A stretch of DNA of 64,000 nt from Ceratothoa steindachneri (taxonomy: Eukaryota > Arthropoda > Malacostraca > Isopoda > Cymothoidae): positions 151,678,264 through 151,742,263 of the forward strand of contig OZ018331.1 in assembly GCA_963969495.1 (NCBI GenBank), read 5' to 3'. Below the pieces are notes generated by a model, which saw only the letters and a program-made list of their open reading frames with translations, was not told the origin of the DNA and ran no database searches. Below, one piece after another: positions 55,958 to 64,000 of this stretch; position 1 is the first letter of the stretch, and every line of letters starts with the position of its first letter. A program made the position numbers and the translations under genes.

Positions 55958-58346
55958 TTAACATAACATAACATAATTTAACGGATGACAAAAGCCACAA
56001 GGGCCTATCAAAGGTCATCTGCATCCGTCAAAACCCATCCACAAAAAGCACCATCACCAGGGAAAGACAAAATCAAAGTCCCCCCACATTATAATATAAC
56101 AGATGACAAAAGCCACAAGGGCTCATCATAGGTCATCCGAGTCAAACGGCCTCTTTTTTAAGGCACCCAAACTCCCAGGAAAACTACATCCAGAGGATTG
56201 CATCCAGAAACAAGGGTATCGCCAATCAAGGCTTGTCAAGCAATAAATCATGCAGCTATAGATATATACAAACAACATTAATATATACAAAACTTAGGAA
56301 GCATCACAACCTTCCCTCCCCATAAACTCATCCAACCTACTCTTAAATACATTTAGACTTGGACTACCTACTACCCTCGGCGGCAATTTGTTCCAGAAAT
56401 CTACCACTCTATTGGTGAAAAAATATTTTCTTAAATCCAACCTACACCCTTGCTTTTTAATTTTCAAGTGGTGACCTCTAGTCCGATTTCCATCATCTAA
56501 CTCAAAAAACTTGCTAACATCCAATTTATCTATCCCAGAAATTTTTTTAAAGAGCTCAATCATATCCCCTCTCACACACCTCCTTTCGAACGAGAACATA
56601 TTTAATACCCTCAGTCTATCTATATATTCAAGGTGCCTCAGGGAAGGAATAATCTTTGTTGCCCTCCATTGCACTGACTCAAGAAGGTTAATATCATGTC
56701 TAAAATGTGGGGACCATGCCTGTATACAGTACTCTAGATGTGGCCTAACATAAGCGTTATAGAGTTTAAGAACAACCTCCTGGTAAGAAATCTTTTGTGT
56801 GTTGACTGGAACAGGAGCTGCCAAGTGTAGGCCATGAATGGTCTTTTGCAGTCTCCTTCTTTTCTTATGTTCCTTACTTTTGTAACTGACATTTCTCTTA
56901 ATGAAACCCAGCACTCTATTTGCCCTATTTCTTGCTTCAATACACTGCTTAGAAAACCTTAATGACTTATTTATTACTACTCCTAGATCTTTCTCATCCT
57001 CTACTGAGCTCAGCCAATGCCCATCCATTTCATAGTTAAATTCTCTATTATCTTTTCCCATGTTAATAACTTTGCACTTATCAAGGTTGAAAGTCATTTG
57101 CCACTTATGTGCCCAGGATAACAATTTATTTAAATCCCCCTGCACTTTAAAATTATCATCAATATCTTTAACTACAGCTGCTAATTTGGTATTATCCGCA
57201 AAACTAGACACTTTATTATTAACTGCCTCCCCAAGATCGTTTATATAGATGACAAATAATAATGGACCGAGAACTGATCCCTGAGGAACCCCACTGATAA
57301 CATCCCTCCACTCTGACTTTACACCATTTAGCACTACCCTTTGCTTCCTGTCTTTCAGCCACTCAGCTATGCAATTTGAAACCCCCCCACATATCCCAAT
57401 CATTTTTAATTTATGAACTAATCTCCTATGTGGTACCTTTATCAAATGCTTTACTAAAATCCAAGTAAATTACATCCACATTCTCTCCCTTATCTACTTG
57501 ATTTGTTACAAACTCTAGAAAGTCTAGTAAATTAGTCAAACATGATCTACCTAATCTAAACCCATGCTGGGCATCACTGATTAACCCCTTCCTCTCTAGA
57601 TGTTGGCAAATCCCTTTTTGAACTATTTTCTCAAGAATTTTACAGACTACAGGAGTTAGGCTAACCGGTCTAAAGTTATTTGGATCCTCTTTACTACCCT
57701 TCTTGAAAATGGGGACTACATTCGCTCTCTTCCAATCATCAGGTATTTTTCCATATTCCAGTGACCTAGAATATAACTTCTCCAGAGCTATTGAGATACT
57801 TTCTACCCCTTCTTTAAGTATCCTAGAATGAATATTATCAGGGCCGGAGGCCTTGGTAGTATCTAACTCACCTATTAGTCCTTTTATCATCCTCCGATCC
57901 ACACTAATGGTAGTAAACACCTCTTTCCCTGACCCACGAATACTATACATAAGACTATTTAGTTTCTCCTTTGTAAATACTGATGCAAAATGACCATTTA
58001 GTACCTCAACTATTTCCTCATCAGTTTCTCTCACTACCCCTTCATATTTGATAGGTCCTATTTTAACTCTGCCAGACTTGTTATTAATTTTATAGTAACT
58101 AAAGAACTTTCTAGGATCTTTGTTGCTATTCTGAGCTAATTTAATTTCTGACACCCTTTTGTTCTTCTTTATAATCTTATTTAACTCATTCCTAACCATT
58201 CTATAATCACTTAAATTTTGAATATTATTTTGTACCTGTAATTTTTTGTATGCCCTTTTCTTCTATGAAATTTTTCTAGCTATCTCCTGATTCCACCATA
58301 ATGGTTTCCTACTTTTGTTCCTAATGGCCTTCATTGGGATACATTG
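55958..58346 (-). mobile_element. CR1 copy II, 5'-truncated, with RT
   Basis: It starts in the endonuclease-RT linker (RKPLWWNQEIARKIS) at the junction with copy I. The RT frame 58,199-57,426 reads SGPDNIHSRILKEGVESISI and VIYLDFSKAFDK (motif A), shifts one base, then 57,445-56,294 reads VPHRRLVHKL, ISGVPQGSVLGPLLFVIYIN (motif B), SSFADNTKLAAVV (motif C with Asn for the second Asp) and the thumb. A 93-base in-frame insertion at 56,781-56,873 adds 31 residues that copy I lacks. It ends GREGCDAS, then a two-hairpin 3' UTR and tail at 55,958. Confidence 0.88.
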
Positions 58347-58652
58347 TTAACATAACATAACATAACATAATTTAACGGATGACAAAAGCCACAAGGGCCT
58401 ATCAAAGGTCATCCGTATCCATCAAATCCCACCCATATAATGCATCCATAGGATTTTGTCAGGTCATGCAGCTACAATATACAATTTAACAATCCATAGG
58501 AATGTCCAACCATGCATCTACAATATATAATTTAAAGCCTCCATAGGAGTCTGTCAAAAACAAAATCAAAATCCCCCAAAATATACAATAAAAAGAAACT
58601 GCATCCACAGGAATGAGTCAAGAAACATATCCACATACTAAAAAGTAAGAAA

Positions 58653-60173
58653 TTAACCCTCCATCCCCATATAATCATCCAATCTGCGCTTGAAAACATT
58701 CAAGTTTGGGCTGTCTACAGTCTCAGGTGGCAAACTATTCCAATAATCCACCACTCTGTTAGTGAAAAAATATTTTCTAACATCCAGTCTGCACCTCTGT
58801 TTTTTAATCTTTAAGTGGTGGCCTCTAGTTCTATTACTACCTTCTAACTCAAATAACTTGCTGAAATCTAATTTATCCATCCCAGAAAAGATTTTAAAAA
58901 GCTCAATCATATCTCCCCTCACACACCTTCTTTCAAATGAAAACATATTTAATACCCTCAGTCTATCTTCATATTCAAGGTGCTTCAGGGATGGTATTAT
59001 TTTTGTTGCCCTCCTTTGTACTGACTCTAATAAGTTTATATCATGTCTAAAATGTGGTGACCATGCCTGTATACAGTACTCTAAATGTGGCCTGACATAA
59101 GAGTTGTATAGTTTAAGGATGACCTCCTTACTCTTGTAGCTAACATTTCTTTTAATGTAACCTAGCACCCTATTTGCTCTATTTTTTGCCTCAATACACT
59201 GCTTTGAAAATTTCAGTGACCTATCTAAAACCACTCCTAAGTCTTTCTCATCTTCAACTGAATTAAGCCAATATCCATCCATCTCATAGCTAAATTCCCT
59301 ATTATCTCTCCCCATGTTAATAACTTTGCATTTATTAAGGTTAAAAGTCATCTGCCACTTCTGAGCCCAAGCTAACAGCTTATCTAAGTCACCCTGCACT
59401 TTAAAGCTACCCTCAACCTCTTTGACTACAGCTGCCAATTTAGTGTCATCAGCAAAAATTGACACTTTACTATTTACACCTTGCCCAAGATCATTTACAT
59501 AGATTATAAATAATAAAGGGCCTAAAACTGATCCCTGAGGTACGCCACTAATAACATTCCTCCACTCTGACCTCACTCCATTCAGTACAACTCTCTGTTT
59601 CCTATTTTTCAGCCATTCAGTTATCCAATTTAAAACGTTCCCACATATCCCATGCAGCTTTAATTTATGAACTAGTCTTCTATGTGGAACCTTATCAAAA
59701 GCTTTGCTGAAATCTAAGTAGATCACATCAACTTTCTCACCCCTATCTAATTCTTTAGTTACATAATCCATAAAATCCAGTAAATTAGTTAAACACGATC
59801 TATCTTTTCTAAAACCATGCTGAGCATCATTAATTAACCTGCTACTCTCTAGATGATCAGAAATTCCCTTCTTAACCATCTTCTCAAGAATTTTACAGAC
59901 TATAGAAGTTAAGCTTACTGGTCTAAAGTTATTTGGGTCCTCTTTGCTTCCCTTTTTAAAAATTGGCACTACATTTGCCAATTTCCAATCATTTGGTATT
60001 TCTCCAGACTCTAGTGATCTAATAAATATCTTCTCGAGAGCTACTGCAATACTTTCTACACCTTCTTTGAGAATCCTAGAATGAATGTTGTCAGGGCCAG
60101 ATGCCTTACTAGTATTTAACTGAATTATAAGCCCTTTAATTTCTTCTCTGTCTATATTAATAGAATTTATCAC
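58653..60173 (-). CDS. CR1 reverse transcriptase, 506-codon open frame
   Basis: This is the best-preserved RT in the window. The motifs are all present: TSKASGPDNIHSRILKEG, NFRPVSLTSIVCKILEKMVK, DVIYLDFSKAFDKVPHRRLV (motif A), NVISGVPQGSVLGPLLFIIY (motif B) and VSIFADDTKLAAVVKEV (motif C, catalytic Asp pair intact), WQMTFNLNKCKVINMGRDNR (motif D), then the thumb and C-terminal blocks VQRRATKIIPSLKHLEYEDR and FFTNRVVDYWNSLPPETVDS. The ATG is internal to ORF2; the frame is interrupted upstream only by a TGA near 60,233 (TCAAGC on the plus strand). It would prime reverse transcription at a nicked target using the 3' hairpin and tail. Confidence 0.9.
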   Translation of the reverse strand: MINSINIDREEIKGLIIQLNTSKASGPDNIHSRILKEGVESIAVALEKIFIRSLESGEIPNDWKLANVVPIFKKGSKEDPNNFRPVSLTSIVCKILEKMVKKGISDHLESSRLINDAQHGFRKDRSCLTNLLDFMDYVTKELDRGEKVDVIYLDFSKAFDKVPHRRLVHKLKLHGICGNVLNWITEWLKNRKQRVVLNGVRSEWRNVISGVPQGSVLGPLLFIIYVNDLGQGVNSKVSIFADDTKLAAVVKEVEGSFKVQGDLDKLLAWAQKWQMTFNLNKCKVINMGRDNREFSYEMDGYWLNSVEDEKDLGVVLDRSLKFSKQCIEAKNRANRVLGYIKRNVSYKSKEVILKLYNSYVRPHLEYCIQAWSPHFRHDINLLESVQRRATKIIPSLKHLEYEDRLRVLNMFSFERRCVRGDMIELFKIFSGMDKLDFSKLFELEGSNRTRGHHLKIKKQRCRLDVRKYFFTNRVVDYWNSLPPETVDSPNLNVFKRRLDDYMGMEG

Positions 60174-60233
60174 TACTTCCCTTGACCTAGAATTATCATC
60201 AATTAATCTAACTGGTTTCTCTTCTGTGAATAC

Positions 60234-61070
60234 TCAAGCAAAATGATCATTAAGGACCTCTACTATTTCCTCATCAGATTCTTTCAAAACCCCTTCATAT
60301 TTAATAGGCCCTATTTTATCACTGTTAGATTGATTATTGATTCTATAATAGCTAAAGAATTTTTTAGGATCTTTATTATTATTTTTAGCTAAATTAATTT
60401 CTGCTGTCCTTTTGGTCTTCTTAATAATCTTATTTAGTTCATTTCTGGTTGACCTATAATGGTTTAAATTATCTAAACTACTCTCACTTTGTAATCTCTG
60501 GTATGCCCTTTTTTTCTCTGAAACTTTATTAGCTATTTCTTGGTTCCACCATAATGGTTTCCTACATTTCTTCCTAATAGACTTCATCGGAATACACTGT
60601 TCCTGAACCATGTTTAATATAGTCTTAAAAATATCCCACATCTCATAAGTATTCTTTCCATGGAATTCTATATCCCACCTAATCTGATTTAGCATGCTGC
60701 GTAATTTATCGTAATCTCCCCTATAAAAATTTGGAATTTTCGTGGAGTTTGTCGTTGTTCTACCCTTAACTATTTGCAAATTAAACCGAACCATCTGATG
60801 ATCACTGTTTCCCAATGATTCCCCTACACTCAATCCTTGAACTAAGTGATCATTATTTGAAAGAATTAGATCTAATATATTGGCACCCCTTGTTGGCTTA
60901 TTAACAAATTGGATCAAAAAGTTATCCTCAAAACACTCCATAAACTTACAACTTGCTCTATCTCTTCCTATCATATTTTCCCAGTCTACAGAAGTTAAAT
61001 TAAAGTCACCAAGAATAACTGTATCTTCTTTGCATCCTTTACTTATTTCCCTAATCATTAACTCATCGAT
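60234..61070 (-). pseudogene. CR1 endonuclease segment, copy I inner
   Basis: MIREISKGCKEDTVILGDFN (GDFN catalytic motif) LTSVDWENMI, then NKPTRGANILDLILSNNDHL, LGNSDHQMVRFNLQIV (SDH motif) and the linker SIRKKCRKPLWWNQEIANKV. The N-terminal half of the endonuclease is missing because the segment begins at the junction near 61,070. Confidence 0.85.
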
Positions 61071-62023
61071 ACATTAACTCATCTTGGACTACATTTATTA
61101 TATGCTTGAAAGTATCCCACATCCCATAAGCATTTTTACCTCTGAATTCTATATCCCAGTCTACCAAATTTAGCAAGCTTTGAAGTTTTACATAATCTCC
61201 CTTATGAAAATTTGGAACTTTTTCAGCATTCTCGGTTATTTTACCCTTCTCAATTCCCAAGCTAAAACAAACTATCTGATGGTCACTTTCTCAATGCTTC
61301 CCCAACAGTCAATTCTTGAACTAAATGATCACTGTTAGAAAGTACTAAATCTAATATATTGTCCCCCCTCGTTGGCTTATTAACAAATTGATTCAAAAAA
61401 TTATCCTCAAAGCATTCTATGAACCTGCCACTTGTTCTATCCCTACCTATCATATTTTTCCTGTCCACAGAGTTTAAGTTGAAGTCCCCAATAATAACTG
61501 CATCTGTTTCACATCCCTTACTTATTTCCCTTATCATTAGTTCATCCATATCATCAGTCTGCCCAGCTGGCCTGTAGAAAGCTCCCAAATGCACCATTCT
61601 ATTTTTACTGAACCTAATATCTATCCAAAGTGACTCAACTCCATCCTGCTTTATTGAAGTATTTAAACTTGAAACAATGTTGTTTTTTATATAGATAATT
61701 ATTCCTCCACCAATCCTACCTGTCCTTTGACTAATGTACATATTATAGCCCTGTAAATCAAATTCACTTATAGTGTCATTAAATTCTATTTCATTAACCC
61801 ATGATTCAGTAACGCATAATATATCTATATCCTCATTGCTAATATAACTAAATAGCTCATCCTTCTTGTTTCTAAGACTACGAGCATTTGTATAGAAACA
61901 ATTTAACCCCCCTATCCCTGAAGCACCTCTTGAAACTTGAATGACCTCACCTCTATCGCCTTGGAACCTATTTCTGTTATCTGCCAAGTTCAATCTACTT
62001 TCAGTACTATAATGTCCTCTCAT
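61071..62023 (-). pseudogene. CR1 endonuclease segment, copy I outer
   Basis: It starts with the N-terminus that the inner segment lacks: GGLNCFYTNARSLRNKKDEL, DIDILCVTESWVNEIEFNDT (catalytic Glu), GGGIIIYIKNN and HLGAFYRPAGQTDDMDELMI, followed by AVIIGDFNLNSVDRKNMIG. After a frame change near 61,283 it continues NAEKVPNFHKGDYVKLQSLL to NVVQDELM at 61,070. From DELMIREISKGC onward its sequence duplicates the inner segment, so two related CR1 copies are joined here at the shared DELM word. Confidence 0.85.
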
Positions 62024-62046
62024 AATTTCCTGACCACTATTAGTAT

Positions 62047-62460
62047 CTAGTTTCCCGGCCGCAAAGACCTAATAACACAATCATACTCCTCCCACAACAC
62101 ATCTACCCCCCTCCTACTCAAATGCAGTCCATCCATCGCATACATTTCTTTCATTCCAACAAACCTATCCCACACATCCACAATCATGACACCTTCCATC
62201 TCACACATCCTCCTCACATAATCATTCAGCCCAATTGCACGAGACATCCATTCTACCCCAGCATCCATTCTTGGAAGCACACCTGTCACAACACCTTTCA
62301 TTCTACTTTCTTTCACCTTTTCAATCACCTCTTGTACCTCTCACGTAACTCACATGCACCCACTTTCTTCACATCATTCACTCCTACATGTGTCATCACA
62401 ACCGCATCCCTTGCACAGCCAGACACCAGCTCCTCATACCTATCAGACATCTCTCACTCC
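62047..62460 (-). pseudogene. CR1 ORF1 SGNH/GDSL-type esterase domain, broken
   Basis: Read on the minus strand: CARDAVVMTHVGVNDVKKVG carries the block-III Gly-x-Asn-Asp, and after a frame change near 62,340 come GVVTGVLPRMDAGVEWMSRA, IVDVWDRFVGMKEMYAMDGL and DGLHLSRRGVDVLW with the block-V Asp-x-x-His. The block-I GDS serine lies beyond the 5' truncation. An esterase domain in ORF1 is an established feature of CR1-like LINEs; its role in retrotransposition is not settled. Confidence 0.75.
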
Positions 62461-62520
62461 AGCACTAGCCATGATGCTTACCTTATTTAGGCTTATCCTA
62501 CCAGGTGTTAAGTGGGAAGT

Positions 62521-63043
62521 GCAGGCAGGAGAGGTTTAAACTAGGTATCACTTAATTCAGGTTCACTTGTAATATTCACATGTTAAATAAATCTGTTCGC
62601 TAAAGTTATTTGCCTTTTCAGGTTTGTCTTAAATATAATAATGATATATTTATCGTCAAGGCAAATTCTAAAAAGAAGATATTATAGTTGCTTCAGAAAT
62701 AGCTTGAATATATCATTCAGTTAAATACAATCATTCAAAATTAGCAGCAAAAATATCTTTTGGTCAAACCAAATCAGAGGAAATTGTTGCAAATGTGATG
62801 GGTAAAACGGCATTAGAAGTAGTTTTGAATGATTGAAATATGATTCGCCTCTATATTTTTGTCTTCAAATCACAAAAACATGAAAATGTTCCCAGTTTGT
62901 GTTCAATATTTTAATATGGAATTTGGCACAGTGAATTATATAATTGACTTTTTTGAGAATGCTGATAAAAGTGCAGATGAAATGTTCAAATGTTTGAGAA
63001 ACAGTATGGACAATTTGCAAATTGATTGGAAAATGAGTTTGTT
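62521..63043. other. unassigned spacer
   Basis: AT-rich DNA between two CR1 copies with no recognisable gene. A 63-codon plus-strand frame at 62,859 runs up to the next CR1 tail and is not supported. Confidence 0.4.
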
Positions 63044-63408
63044 AACATAACATAACATAATTTCACGGATGACAAAAGCCACAAGGGCCTATCAAAGGTC
63101 TCCGCATCCATCAAATGCCACTCACATAATGCATCCATAGAATTTTGTCAGATCATGCATCTACAATATACAATTTAACAATATATAGGAATGTCCAACC
63201 ATGCATCTACAATATATAATTTAAAGCCTCCATAGGAGTCTTTAAAAAAAAAAAATCAAAGTCCCCTAAAATATACAATAAAAAGAAACTGCATCCACAG
63301 GAATGAGTCAAGAAACATATCCACATACCAAAAAGTAAGAAATTAACCCTCCATCCCCATATAATCATCCAATCTGCGCTTGAAAACATTCAAGTTTGGG
63401 CTGTCTAT
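63044..63408 (-). mobile_element. CR1 copy IV, 3' end only
   Basis: Tail (taacataacataa), hairpin at 63,067-63,104 and a 3' UTR almost identical to copy I (58,347-58,720), up to the codons for the last residues of ORF2. It is truncated at 63,408, where a plus-strand CR1-like fragment begins. Confidence 0.88.
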
Positions 63409-64000
63409 AGTTATAAATTAAATGGCAGAATTTTAGGGAGGACTGATTGTGAGAGAGACTTGGGTATTTTGGTAAGTTCAGACCTTCGTCCTAGAAAACA
63501 ATGTCTAAATGCTAAGAATAAAGCTAATAGGATATTGGGATTCATTAGGAGGAGTGTAAGCAATAAGAGTGCTGAAGTCATTCTAAAACTGTATCTGGCG
63601 CTAGTTAGGCCTCATCTAGACTATGCAGTACAATTTTGGTCACCATATTATAGGAAGGATATTGATTTGCTTGAGTCTGTGCAGAGAAGGATGACAAAGA
63701 TGATTGGTGGGCTAAGGAACTTACCTTATGGTGAAAGGCTCAGAAAACTAAATCTACATACATTGGAAAGGAGAAGAGTCAGAGGGGAATTGATTGAAGT
63801 CTTCAAATGGGTAAAAGGATATAATAAAGGGGATCTGGGTAAGGTTCTTATACTTAGTGAACATGACAGGACACGTAGCAATGGGTTTAAGCTTGATAAG
63901 TATAGGTTTAGGAAGGAGATTGGGAGGAATTGGTTTACAAATCGTGTGGTAGATGAATGGAATAGGCTCACTAGGCATGTGATAGAAGCCTCCTCTCTGG
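63409..64000 (+). pseudogene. CR1-like RT C-terminal fragment, opposite strand
   Basis: The plus strand is open to the window edge and reads CERDLGILVSSDLRPRKQCL, NKANRILGFIRRSVSNKSAE, YLALVRPHLDYAVQFWSPYY, LESVQRRMTKMIGGLRNLPY, RRVRGELIEVFKWVKGYNKG and NWFTNRVVDEWNRLTRHVIE, the thumb and C-terminal domain of a CR1 RT from a family distinct from copies I-IV. The motif A-C region is absent. It continues beyond 64,000. Confidence 0.85.

Larger units (their letters stand above)
58347..62520 (-). mobile_element. CR1 copy I, longest (ORF1 esterase, endonuclease, RT)
   Basis: Minus-strand order: ORF1 esterase remnant (62,460-62,047), endonuclease (62,023-61,070, then a second overlapping endonuclease segment 61,058-60,234), RT (60,173-58,653), 3' UTR with hairpin (58,378-58,414) and a (TAACA)n-type tail ending at 58,347. 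The tail abuts the 5' truncation of copy II. The element is itself 5'-truncated near 62,520. Confidence 0.88.

Noticed and set aside
56781..56873. The 93-bp insert as a retained intron
   Set aside because: Donor- and acceptor-like edges exist, but removing it at those edges breaks the RT frame.

Overview
The window is eukaryotic, repeat-dominated genomic DNA, most likely from an arthropod and plausibly a crustacean. The reasons are a degenerate array of the arthropod telomeric pentamer TTAGG, a dozen long (TA)n microsatellites, several clades of non-LTR retrotransposon, mariner, PIF/Harbinger and hAT-like transposons, split genes with GT-AG introns, and no operons or prokaryotic signals. The species call is inference from repeat content; no diagnostic host gene was recognised.

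Layout. 0-5 kb: a CR1 3' end remnant, a 1.3-kb degenerate CCTAG-type pentamer array bounded by direct repeats and interrupted by a 370-bp inverted-repeat element, then unassigned DNA. 5.1-7.5 kb: a heat-shock-element plus TATA promoter ahead of a broken hAT-like transposase gene. 8.2-9.9 kb: a broken copy of a zinc-binding, DDE-like family; a second copy lies at 24.1-25.9 kb. 10.1-11.5 kb: a mariner with a duplicated left end. 12.0-16.2 kb: three minus-strand exons that look like a host gene. 17.1 kb: an orphan heat-shock promoter. 17.6-23.6 kb: a plus-strand LINE 'A' ORF1, then a chimeric LINE B/LINE A copy enclosed by 265-bp inverted repeats that sit inside a (TA)n tract. 26.2-26.5 kb: a small ORF with a signal peptide. 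26.8-29.3 kb: a LINE reverse transcriptase split cleanly by a mariner. 29.85-30.3 kb: interstitial TTAGG array. 32-36.4 kb: a (TA)n-bearing tandem duplication, an RT scrap and a KIAA1586-type hAT-like pseudogene. 37.5-46.6 kb: a near-full-length LINE 'B' whose 5' UTR is split by a 3.3-kb PIF/Harbinger element. 46.6-53.7 kb: two LINE A copies, a perfect-arm palindrome and a mariner fragment. 54.6-55.0 kb: a second copy of the 370-bp element. 55.0-64 kb: CR1 retrotransposons joined head to tail.

Most genes here are mobile-element genes and nearly all are broken. The best preserved are the Harbinger-encoded MADF/BESS protein (open over three exons), one CR1 reverse transcriptase ORF of 506 residues, the LINE B ORF1 zinc-knuckle protein at 21.6-22.3 kb, and the small secreted ORF. 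The most unusual signals are two heat-shock-type promoters with matching geometry, an inverted-repeat element that appears to insert into (TA)n microsatellites, the paired Harbinger genes with a 44-bp perfect palindrome, and the serial CR1 insertions into CR1 tails.
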